From IMG/VR virus record IMGVR_UViG_3300027747_003046, positions 1 to 64,000 of that record: a stretch of DNA of 64,000 nt; one strand, given 5' to 3'. Positions 30,505-36,663 of this stretch are shown here, in pieces. A model generated the notes under the pieces. It was not told where the DNA came from and searched no databases. It worked only from the letters and a program-made list of their open reading frames with translations. The DNA comes from a virus. The first letter of the stretch is position 1; the number at the start of each line of letters is the position of its first letter. The translations under genes were made by a program, and so were the position numbers.

Positions 30505-31101
30505 ATGACACAAGAAATGAAAAAATTATTAAGAGAGTTTAAGACTTATCTTACAGAAGAATCAAAGATTACTGATGCTTATTCAGTTTTAAAATTATTT
30601 GTTAGTTTGGGTGCTGAGCCGGGAACACCAGAAGCACAAGTCATTTCAAATATCCAAAATATTGTTAATTTTTCTGATCGTTATAAAGAAGCACCAGAAT
30701 TATTAACCTCTTCACCAAGAGACGTTGTGGTAGCACAAGAAAAAATATCAGACAAATATGTTCAGAAATTTATTATTGACTTGCTGAATAAAAATGGTTT
30801 GCCACAAGAAAAAATTTCTCAATTCATGAATTATGTCTCTCAAACAACAAAGAGTCCAGAAGAAATTCAGCAAGCAGCAGCTGAATACAGCAAAGAAAAA
30901 GAAGAAAAAGAGAAAGATGCTTATGAATTGGGTGATGAAGATGTTACTCCACCCCCACCACAACAAAATAAAACTGTATCTCCTCCAACTCGCAGAAAGG
31001 CTGCTCCAAAGCCCGTTAGTGGAGTAAAGCCTGTCACACCAGAAGATAGCGCCTTGGCAGCTTACCGTAAAAAAGCAACAGGCAATACAACAAAGCCATA
31101 A
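30505..31101 (+). CDS. Charged protein, possible packaged protein, 198 aa
   Basis: MTQEMKKLLREFKTYLTEES resembles targeting-type N-termini. The centre is helical; residues 145-198 are rich in Pro, Lys and Thr (PPPPQQNKT), likely disordered. Starts 1 nt after the previous stop. Confidence 0.75.
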   Translation: MTQEMKKLLREFKTYLTEESKITDAYSVLKLFVSLGAEPGTPEAQVISNIQNIVNFSDRYKEAPELLTSSPRDVVVAQEKISDKYVQKFIIDLLNKNGLPQEKISQFMNYVSQTTKSPEEIQQAAAEYSKEKEEKEKDAYELGDEDVTPPPPQQNKTVSPPTRRKAAPKPVSGVKPVTPEDSALAAYRKKATGNTTKP

Positions 31102-31143
31102 TACCCTTTACAAACTTTAAGAGTTCGTTTAGACTGTTCGTAT

Positions 31144-31233
31144 GGATCGATAGCCAAGTGGCTTACGGCACCGGATTACTAACCCGGCATAGCAGAAATG
31201 CTATCGAAAGTTCGAATCTTTCTCGATCCGCCA
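31144..31233 (+). tRNA. tRNA-Ser (anticodon ACT)
   Basis: Class II: acceptor GGATCGA / TCGATCC, long variable arm TAGCA-GAAA-TGCTA, T-arm GAAAG-TTCGAAT-CTTTC, discriminator G, encoded CCA. Anticodon arm CCGGA-TTACTAA-CCCGG puts ACT at 31178-31180, where GCT is normal. Confidence 0.88.
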
Positions 31234-31249
31234 TTCTCAAGGAGAGAAT

Positions 31250-31501
31250 ATGAACGATATTAAAGAAGTGGTTGAGCAAAAACAGGGTCAACCATGGAAA
31301 ATCGAAAAAACCTGTGAAGATTTTGAAACAGCCGATACGGCAAGAAAGAATTTACTTGCTAATAGCAGTGATGGGCTACAAGCAAAAGTAAAATTTTTAC
31401 CATCAATTGGTAAGTTTGTGGTAAAAAGCCGAAGCCCACTAGAAGCCGTAGTTGAACAAAAAACTAATAAGAAAAACAAGAAGCAAACTCCCGCCGCTTG
31501 A
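31250..31501 (+). CDS. Unrecognised small protein, 83 aa
   Basis: MNDIKEVVEQKQGQPWKIEK; AAGGAGAG upstream. The C-terminus is Lys/Asn/Gln-rich. The TGA stop is part of the next promoter's TTGACA. Confidence 0.75.
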   Translation: MNDIKEVVEQKQGQPWKIEKTCEDFETADTARKNLLANSSDGLQAKVKFLPSIGKFVVKSRSPLEAVVEQKTNKKNKKQTPAA

Positions 31502-31526
31502 CACCAGCCCCAGATCGTGTTAAGAT
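31498..31526 (+). promoter_or_regulatory. tRNA-Ile promoter overlapping a stop codon
   Basis: TTGACA (31498-31503), 17 bp, TAAGAT (31521-31526) with the TGT extension. Predicted start near 31533, about 32 nt before tRNA-Ile. Confidence 0.85.
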
Positions 31527-31564
31527 GGTTTCACCAGATCGGCCCCAGACGGTTTGGTGGTTCT

Positions 31565-31641
31565 GCTCCCGTAGCTCAGGTAGTTAGAGCGTTCGTCTTA
31601 TAAGCGAAATGTCGTTGGTGCAACTCCAACCGGGAGTACCA
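31565..31641 (+). tRNA. tRNA-Ile (TAT)
   Basis: Acceptor GCTCCCG / CGGGAGT (first pair G-T), anticodon arm TTCGT-CTTATAA-GCGAA, T-arm GTTGG-TGCAACT-CCAAC (G55 in place of T), encoded CCA. It would read AUA. Confidence 0.85.
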
Positions 31642-31647
31642 AATATT

Positions 31648-31971
31648 ATGAATTACGATTCTGATACACACCATTTTGATTGCGATTGTTCAAGTGCTCA
31701 ACACATTTTTAGATTAACTTCCGAAAATGGATGGGATTCTGATTATCCACCAGAACTTCATATATCAATTCAACTAAATAAATATAAAAATTTATATAGA
31801 CGTTTTGTAATAGCAGTTAGATACTTTTTTGGATATGAGTGTAAATTTGGACATTGGGATATAGTAACTCTTAAAGAAGACGATTTAAATCGTTTGATTG
31901 TTTTGCTACACCAGCACAGAATTAAGATCGAGAAACATAAGTTAGAGAAGGAAAAGAAAAATGCAACCTGA
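31648..31971 (+). CDS. Unrecognised protein, 107 aa
   Basis: MNYDSDTHHFDCDCSSAQHI, then FGYECKFGHWDIVTLKEDD. Starts 6 nt after the tRNA; an in-frame ATG at 31609 lies inside the tRNA and is rejected. His/Cys-rich start may bind metal. Overlaps the next gene by 11 nt. Confidence 0.7.
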   Translation: MNYDSDTHHFDCDCSSAQHIFRLTSENGWDSDYPPELHISIQLNKYKNLYRRFVIAVRYFFGYECKFGHWDIVTLKEDDLNRLIVLLHQHRIKIEKHKLEKEKKNAT

Positions 31972-32098
31972 TACTTGGGCTGGTGCCTTTAAAGAGTTTT
32001 TTAAACAAGCAGGTGCTGTTGGTGCTTTGTTGATTATGTGTTTGACTGTTGGTCAGTGTAGTGGATTTGTAGATATTTATCGATTATTGGGCAAATGA
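31961..32098 (+). CDS. Small membrane protein, 45 aa
   Basis: Begins MQPDTWAGAFKEFFKQAGAV, then a single hydrophobic segment GALLIMCLTVGQC and a short tail. Good AAGGAAAAG upstream. Stops directly against the stop of the minus-strand endonuclease gene. Confidence 0.7.
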   Translation: MQPDTWAGAFKEFFKQAGAVGALLIMCLTVGQCSGFVDIYRLLGK

Positions 32099-32803
32099 TT
32101 ACATACGTTTTAAAATATTTTTTAAGTGTTCTTCAATTAAATTAAGATAAAAATTAGCTTTTGAAATTTTAAAATATTTATCTTTTGATACATCAATAAT
32201 AAGAAGTTCTATTCCGGCCTCGTAACAACGAATAATTTTCTGCTTATCATTATTTTGAATTTTTTCTAGTTTATTGTTTCCATAAATTGGTTCATAATGA
32301 AAAATTCCATTAAGTTCGATAGCAAATTTTAATGTTGGAAAATAAAAATCTAATTCTGAACCTATTACCTGTTTGTTATTACACAATATTTCTAAATCAG
32401 AAAAATTGGTTTTAATTTTATTTTCTAAATATATTTCAAGTTTTGAGCGTCTTATACCTTTTGCTTTATTTTTATTATTATATATAGCAGCGCAACTTGA
32501 AGAACAAAAAACGTGTTTCGAGTCCGATAACTGACTTATTCTTCTTTTTACTTGTTTTCCACACTGATTGTCGCATAACTTAGTTATATTGTGTTGTTGT
32601 CCTATATTCTCTTTAGAACATTTGTCGCTACAGTAGAAACCACTCCAGCCTCTTTTCAAAGATTGAAATATTAATCTTTTAACTCTTAAGAAAGGTTCTT
32701 TACAAAACGAGCATACAATGCTAACTTTCTCACGCGACTTATAGGAATTCAGAATATTGTTATTTTGTATTATTTCTTCTATTGTATAAGTTATTTTATT
32801 CAT
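32099..32803 (-). CDS. EDxHD/Vsr-like homing endonuclease with zinc fingers
   Basis: 234 aa. Zinc-finger-like Cys pairs (CSFCKEP...CSDKC; CDNQC...CSSSC) precede a nuclease core SELDFYFPTLKFAIELNGIFHYEP, then NNDKQKIIRCYEAGIELLIID, matching the EDxHD group related to Vsr and I-Bth0305I. It is on the minus strand, head-on to the neighbouring genes, with its start 10 nt from the 5' end of the tRNA-Arg-like gene. Probably a mobile gene. Confidence 0.85.
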   Translation of the reverse strand: MNKITYTIEEIIQNNNILNSYKSREKVSIVCSFCKEPFLRVKRLIFQSLKRGWSGFYCSDKCSKENIGQQHNITKLCDNQCGKQVKRRISQLSDSKHVFCSSSCAAIYNNKNKAKGIRRSKLEIYLENKIKTNFSDLEILCNNKQVIGSELDFYFPTLKFAIELNGIFHYEPIYGNNKLEKIQNNDKQKIIRCYEAGIELLIIDVSKDKYFKISKANFYLNLIEEHLKNILKRM

Positions 32804-32813
32804 AAATTTATTT

Positions 32814-32885
32814 GCCCTGTCTGCCGGATGCAGCCACCGGTCTTCTAAACCAGTACGGAACGTTCGACTCGTTCACGGGGTGCCA
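32814..32885 (+). tRNA. tRNA-Arg-like gene (TCT), short D-arm
   Basis: Acceptor GCCCTGT / ACGGGGT, T-arm GAACG-TTCGACT-CGTTC, anticodon arm CCGGT-CTTCTAA-ACCAG (one C-A mismatch), discriminator G, CCA. Only 16 nt lie between acceptor and anticodon stem, where about 19 are usual, so the D-arm is reduced. It may be functional or decaying. Confidence 0.6.
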
Positions 32886-32950
32886 TATAATAAATAGTAG
32901 TTACAATTCGAATTTATAATTTTAAAACACGAATAAAGCGCCAAATTAAT

Positions 32951-33103
32951 ATGCCACATTTTATTTCTAAATTACTACGTAAACTGATTAAACTACCACA
33001 CCATATGTGTGATACCTGTTTAAACACTTTTGAACACACAACACTGAAAGGTGAATGTTTGTGTCATTTGTGTTATAAAAATAAGTATTTAAAAAACAAA
33101 TAG
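32951..33103 (+). CDS. Small zinc-ribbon-like protein, 50 aa
   Basis: Begins MPHFISKLLRKLIKLPHHMC. CDTC (with C20, C23) and CLCHLC later give two Cys pairs for one zinc. Start supported only by the ORF and motif; no strong ribosome site. Confidence 0.6.
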   Translation: MPHFISKLLRKLIKLPHHMCDTCLNTFEHTTLKGECLCHLCYKNKYLKNK

Positions 33104-33127
33104 ATACTTAGTATTAGAGGGTTATTC

Positions 33128-33424
33128 TTGAAAGACGATGAAATTGATTATGACAAAGCTGTAAGACTCGCTGAAATGATTCAACGAGCTATTAGCGATA
33201 TTACAGATGCGGTTTCATACAACATCGACGAAGAAGACAACTATTCTAAACTAGCTACATACTCAGCATTGTTAACTGTCGCAGGTTATTTTGAATTTAA
33301 ATTAACACAAGACGGGTTTAAAACATCAGAATTAGATGTAACAAAAACAGGTGCTGAGAAATATGTGTTATCGATGATAACAGAAGAATTAGAAACAATA
33401 CCACAGAAAAAAGGCGATGCGTAA
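33128..33424 (+). CDS. Unrecognised acidic protein, 98 aa
   Basis: TTG start after GAGGG at the usual distance. MKDDEIDYDKAVRLAEMIQR and the rest are helical. Overlaps the dCMP deaminase start. Confidence 0.75.
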   Translation: MKDDEIDYDKAVRLAEMIQRAISDITDAVSYNIDEEDNYSKLATYSALLTVAGYFEFKLTQDGFKTSELDVTKTGAEKYVLSMITEELETIPQKKGDA

Positions 33425-33842
33425 TTACAAGTTATATTGGGATGATATCTGGATGGGCTTGGCAAATGATATCTCCACTAAATCAAGTGATCCACGATTA
33501 AAAGTTGGCGCTGTTATTGTCACCGAAGATAATGAAAGCGTTCTGGCTATTGGTTATAATGGTGATGAAAAAGGTGGAGATAACAAGCCAGATAGTTTAG
33601 AGCCAGGTTGTTCTAATTTCATTCACGCAGAAGTTAATGCTATTGCGAAAATGAATTATAATGATCCAAGACCAAGAAAAATGTATGTTACACATGCACC
33701 GTGTGCTGTTTGTGCTAGATTAATCATTAATTCAAATATCAAGAAAGTAATTTACTGCTATCCATATAGAAGTGAACAAGGCATCGATATTTTAAAGAAA
33801 AGAAACATCGAAGTCTTATCTTGCCATTCAGATTTTGAATGA
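33417..33842 (+). CDS. dCMP deaminase
   Basis: 141 aa. Zinc site HAEVNAI (His, catalytic Glu) and PCAVCARL (two Cys) of the cytidine/deoxycytidylate deaminase family; length and PRLKVGAVIV, IGYNG fit dCMP deaminase. It makes dUMP for dTTP synthesis. GGCGATG start overlaps the previous TAA. Confidence 0.93.
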   Translation: MRNYKLYWDDIWMGLANDISTKSSDPRLKVGAVIVTEDNESVLAIGYNGDEKGGDNKPDSLEPGCSNFIHAEVNAIAKMNYNDPRPRKMYVTHAPCAVCARLIINSNIKKVIYCYPYRSEQGIDILKKRNIEVLSCHSDFE

Positions 33843-34108
33843 TTACATTTTCTCTAACTTCCAACCAAGAACAAAAATTAAATCTTTGGTTGGAAGAACA
33901 AGAAAAAATTCTGATTCAAAAACAAAAGATTTCTATGTCAGAATCTGATTGGAAAGACTTAACATCTGATGGTGAATACCCTTATTATGGTGCCATCGGT
34001 GGCGGTATTCAATATATTTTTAATCCAACATCAATCGGAGTTGGCGTAAGGGTAAAATATTTACCAACCGGAGAAGAAATCGATTTAACGGATTACGATG
34101 AATGGTGA
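33839..34108 (+). CDS. Unrecognised protein, 89 aa
   Basis: ATGA overlap with the deaminase gene. N-terminal helix (TSNQEQKLNLWLEEQEKIL), then a Gly-rich beta part (YYGAIGGGIQYIFNPTSIGV) that looks like a small conserved phage/bacterial module. Confidence 0.7.
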   Translation: MITFSLTSNQEQKLNLWLEEQEKILIQKQKISMSESDWKDLTSDGEYPYYGAIGGGIQYIFNPTSIGVGVRVKYLPTGEEIDLTDYDEW

Positions 34109-34428
34109 TAGAAATGTCAAACAAAACTCAACTAGAACTCAATTTAGAAATTCGTGTTGATGGACACGACAATAAAACAACAGTTAAAATGCGTAAATAC
34201 GTGGAAACTGGATTCATTCCACAACACGGTATGGAAATTATTGACAGTGGGATTGTTTTCCGAGTAAAATCCATAGCAATGGCTGGTCTTTTAGAATTAA
34301 AACACGTTGCAAATCCAGATTTTCGAAATCCGCAAGGTTTAGCACGTATGTCCAGAACAGCCGATGAAAAATGGTTGAATGACAAAGTGAATAGTTTTAA
34401 AAATCAAGGATGGTCAGTAGTTAAATGA
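34102..34428 (+). CDS. Unrecognised protein, 108 aa
   Basis: Starts at ATG 34102 overlapping the previous TGA, or at ATG 34114 (MSNKTQLE). Beta-rich (LELNLEIRVDGHDNKTTVKM; GIVFRVKSIAM). No known domain. Confidence 0.7.
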   Translation: MVIEMSNKTQLELNLEIRVDGHDNKTTVKMRKYVETGFIPQHGMEIIDSGIVFRVKSIAMAGLLELKHVANPDFRNPQGLARMSRTADEKWLNDKVNSFKNQGWSVVK

Positions 34429-34628
34429 AAAAAATTGATGTAGAAACATTTATCGAAACGTTACAGGAAGACTTGGTAGAATTTGAAGAAAACGTACACT
34501 CAGGAACCTTTCAGAATCGTAATGCCCATGAATGGTTTAAGCTTTTAAATGATTGGGTTGAATATGGTTTTTCCCGAAGGGCAACAGAAGAGTGGGAAGA
34601 ATTTGGTGTAGACGAAGACGACAACTGA
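34425..34628 (+). CDS. Unrecognised acidic protein, 67 aa
   Basis: ATGA overlap. MKKIDVETFIETLQEDLVEF, many Glu/Asp and Trp. It ends 7 nt before the tRNA-Leu promoter. Confidence 0.75.
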   Translation: MKKIDVETFIETLQEDLVEFEENVHSGTFQNRNAHEWFKLLNDWVEYGFSRRATEEWEEFGVDEDDN

Positions 34629-34635
34629 TCTCCCC

Positions 34636-34664
34636 TTGACAGATCAACCGCTCCATGCTAAGAT
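34636..34664 (+). promoter_or_regulatory. Promoter of tRNA-Leu (CAA)
   Basis: TTGACA (34636-34641), 17 bp, TAAGAT (34659-34664) with the TGC extension. Predicted start near 34671, 3 nt before the tRNA. Confidence 0.85.
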
Positions 34665-34673
34665 GGAGCACAC

Positions 34674-34760
34674 GCCGGGATGGTGGAACTGGCAGACACG
34701 GCAGACTCAAAATCTGCTGCTGGCAACAGCGTGAGGGTTCGACCCCCTCTTCCGGCACCA
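34674..34760 (+). tRNA. tRNA-Leu (CAA)
   Basis: Class II with acceptor GCCGGGA / TTCCGGC, anticodon arm GCAGA-CTCAAAA-TCTGC, variable arm TGCTG-GCAA-CAGCG, T-loop TTCGACC, CCA encoded. Confidence 0.94.
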
Positions 34761-34766
34761 TAAATT

Positions 34767-35009
34767 ATGATTACAAAAGAGAAAATTCATCAAATTGGTA
34801 GTTTCATCGGTTCACTACCTGATATTGAAGTTACGTTAAAGTATCTTGTGGTTAATTACTTAAAGCTGTTTACTGAAAACGATAAGTTAAAAAACGAAGT
34901 TCTGAACCTTAAGAAAGAAAACAGCGACCTCTTGACAGAAGCTGCGGATCATGCTAGAATGGTGCAGGAGCTTGAAGCGGAACTAGAAGCATTCAAGACG
35001 ATTCATTAA
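34767..35009 (+). CDS. Coiled-coil protein, 80 aa
   Basis: LKLFTENDKLKNEVLNLKKE and following residues show heptad spacing. A complete early-type promoter lies inside the gene (34932-34960), so its codons double as promoter. Confidence 0.75.
   Translation: MITKEKIHQIGSFIGSLPDIEVTLKYLVVNYLKLFTENDKLKNEVLNLKKENSDLLTEAADHARMVQELEAELEAFKTIH
34932..34960 (+). promoter_or_regulatory. Intragenic promoter for tRNA-Leu (TAA)
   Basis: TTGACA (34932-34937), 17 bp, TAGAAT (34955-34960) with the TGC extension; start near 34967, 49 nt before the tRNA. Confidence 0.75.
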
Positions 35010-35015
35010 ACCTGT

Positions 35016-35102
35016 GCTCTGATGGTGGAATAGGTAGACACAGCAGACTTAAAATCTGCCGACCGAAAGGTCATGCCGGTTCGATTCCGGCTCGGAGCAC
35101 CA
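35016..35102 (+). tRNA. tRNA-Leu (TAA)
   Basis: Acceptor GCTCTGA / TCGGAGC, anticodon arm GCAGA-CTTAAAA-TCTGC, variable arm GACC-GAAA-GGTC, T-loop TTCGATT, CCA encoded. Discriminator A. Confidence 0.94.
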
Positions 35103-35105
35103 AAA

Positions 35106-35489
35106 ATGAAAAGTAAAGAAAAAGGCGATATCGCAGTAGCAAAAGCAATTAGCTATTATATGCAAACCGGTTACGAAGTTTTGCTTCCTATTGGGGATAA
35201 ACGACCATATGATTTAGTCCTTGAAGATACTCAAGGAATCTTAATAAAAGTTCAATGCAAATATACTTCTCATGAGAGTGACTATGGTATTTATCAAGTT
35301 CCATTAAGAGTGATGGGTGGTAATCGAAGCTATAATACTGCCAAATCATATGACAAGAAAGATTTCGATATTCTTTTTGTCTATACTTCCGATAGAAGTA
35401 TGTATGCAATACCATTTAAAGACATTACTGCAAAAAATTCTATAAGTCTTGGCGAATTATATTTAAAATATAAAATAATGGAGAATTAG
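35106..35489 (+). CDS. PD-(D/E)XK homing endonuclease-like (I-Ssp6803I type)
   Basis: 127 aa. MKSKEKGDIAVAKAISYYMQ, YEVLLPIGDKRPYDLVLED, IKVQCKYTS has the order of the PDDEXK_5 family (KGDxAxAK, GD.xxYDLV, VQCKYT) that includes I-Ssp6803I, a tRNA-intron endonuclease; the D-(x)-QxK active site is present. It starts 3 nt after tRNA-Leu and its last four codons overlap the 5' end of tRNA-Tyr. An in-frame ATG at 35073 lies inside the tRNA and is rejected. Confidence 0.8.
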   Translation: MKSKEKGDIAVAKAISYYMQTGYEVLLPIGDKRPYDLVLEDTQGILIKVQCKYTSHESDYGIYQVPLRVMGGNRSYNTAKSYDKKDFDILFVYTSDRSMYAIPFKDITAKNSISLGELYLKYKIMEN

Positions 35490-35568
35490 CCCGTTAAAGT
35501 AGGCGGTTCGGTCTGTAAAACCGAAATCTCTTTGATCCAAGTGGGTGCGATTCCCTCATTCTCCACCA
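35480..35568 (+). tRNA. tRNA-Tyr (GTA)
   Basis: Acceptor GGAGAAT / ATTCTCC, anticodon arm TCGGT-CTGTAAA-ACCGA, long variable arm, CCA encoded. T-loop TGCGATT has G55. The first 10 nt are the end of the endonuclease gene. Confidence 0.87.
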
Positions 35569-35616
35569 GAGTTTAAACTTTCTCTAAAAAAGTCTTCGTT
35601 AATTAAGGAAATAAAT

Positions 35617-35862
35617 ATGTCATCAAATCGCGCACTAACCTACCTCAAGTCAGAAATTCGTTCACGTGTTCTCGAAAACGGAACAGTATCTGCCGCTGAT
35701 GTTGTTAATGTAATGCGCCTTCACCTTGAAGGATCAGAGCGTGGTGGTTTTGTAACCAAAGCCTTCCGTGACCTAGTAACAGAAGGACTCCTACGTCCAA
35801 CACGTCGTACAGAACTTAACCGTAATACACGTCACCAAGTTACTGTCTATCGCGTTCGCTGA
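35617..35862 (+). CDS. Small winged-helix-like protein, 81 aa
   Basis: MSSNRALTYLKSEIRSRVLE, GTVSAADVVNVMRLHLEG, AFRDLVTEGLLRPTRRTELN, HQVTVYRV: three helices and a wing, as in small winged-helix DNA-binding proteins. AAGGAAATAAAT precedes the ATG. Terminator at 35900. Confidence 0.75.
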   Translation: MSSNRALTYLKSEIRSRVLENGTVSAADVVNVMRLHLEGSERGGFVTKAFRDLVTEGLLRPTRRTELNRNTRHQVTVYRVR

Positions 35863-35899
35863 TTTAGGCTGATTTGTTAGAAAAATTTAATATCCTTCG

Positions 35900-35927
35900 A
35901 AACCCACTTAACCGTGGGTTTCTTTTT
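35900..35927 (+). terminator. Rho-independent terminator abutting tRNA-Ile
   Basis: AAACCCAC-TTAACC-GTGGGTTT then CTTTTT. tRNA-Ile starts at the next base, so read-through or processing must supply it; I saw no promoter between. Confidence 0.85.
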
Positions 35928-36004
35928 GGACCGGTAGTTCAGTTGGTTAGAATGTCGCTCTGATAAGGCGAAGGTCGATAGTTCAAATCTATCCCGGTCC
36001 ACCA
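35928..36004 (+). tRNA. tRNA-Ile (GAT)
   Basis: Acceptor GGACCGG / CCGGTCC, anticodon arm TCGCT-CTGATAA-GGCGA, T-loop TTCAAAT, CCA encoded. Confidence 0.94.
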
Positions 36005-36016
36005 TTTAAGGAACAT

Positions 36017-36562
36017 ATGAATTTTCGTAATGAAACTCGTCGTGAACGATACAATAAAAAGAAAATTATTTCTTCCAAACTACCTATTGAAGTATGTACC
36101 GTAAATTTCAAAGAGGAAGTGAATGTAGCGTTCGTACTTCGTAGTGCTGCTTGTTTTGGAGCAAGTGCTGTAAACGTAATTGGTTCAGTACCAAAGCGTA
36201 AAACACTCGCAACACGTTCAGGAACACTACAAGATTACGTGCCGATTAATCAGTTCAGTAATCCACATGAGTTTCTCCAATACTGTAAACAAAATTCTAT
36301 TAAAATTGTTAGCGCAGAGTTGGACTCAGAAGCTGTATCAATTCATCGATATAATTTCTCGTCTGATCTAGAACAGTATAAAAAGATTTGTGTTGTTGTT
36401 GGTCACGAACAAGTTGGTATTCCCCCGGATATCTTGAAGAATAGTTCAAAGGTCTTTATTGATATGCCAGGAATTGGTTTTTGTTTGAATACAAGTCAGG
36501 CAGCAAACATTTTTCTTTATGAAGTGACTAAACAAATTCTTAATTTAGGTCTAAATAAGTAG
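36017..36562 (+). CDS. SpoU/TrmH-family RNA 2'-O-methyltransferase
   Basis: 181 aa. Motif 1 NVAFVLRSAACFG, motif 2 VVVGHEQVGIP and motif 3 IDMPGIGFCLNTSQAANIFLYE define the SPOUT knot and SAM site of the SpoU class. It would methylate ribose of tRNA or rRNA. Set between tRNA-Ile and tRNA-Thr, which favours tRNA as substrate. AAGGAAC before the ATG. Confidence 0.92.
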   Translation: MNFRNETRRERYNKKKIISSKLPIEVCTVNFKEEVNVAFVLRSAACFGASAVNVIGSVPKRKTLATRSGTLQDYVPINQFSNPHEFLQYCKQNSIKIVSAELDSEAVSIHRYNFSSDLEQYKKICVVVGHEQVGIPPDILKNSSKVFIDMPGIGFCLNTSQAANIFLYEVTKQILNLGLNK

Positions 36563-36571
36563 AAGCTATTG

Positions 36572-36647
36572 GCCACCATAGTTAAAATGGATATAACTCC
36601 TGTTTTGTAATCAGGAATTACAGGATCATACCCTGTTGGTGGCTCCA
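36572..36647 (+). tRNA. tRNA-Thr (TGT)
   Basis: Acceptor GCCACCA / TGGTGGC, D-stem GTTA/TAAC, anticodon loop TTTGTAA (stem CCTGT/TCAGG, last pair T-T), T-arm ACAGG-ATCATAC-CCTGT with A54/T58, discriminator T, CCA encoded. Confidence 0.8.
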
Positions 36648-36663
36648 ATTCAAAAATAGCGAC

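Noticed and set aside
35073-35105. Upstream in-frame start of the PD-(D/E)XK gene (and 31609 for the next-to-tRNA-Ile gene)
   Set aside because: Both lie inside tRNA genes; later ATGs fit the family start and leave the tRNAs intact.
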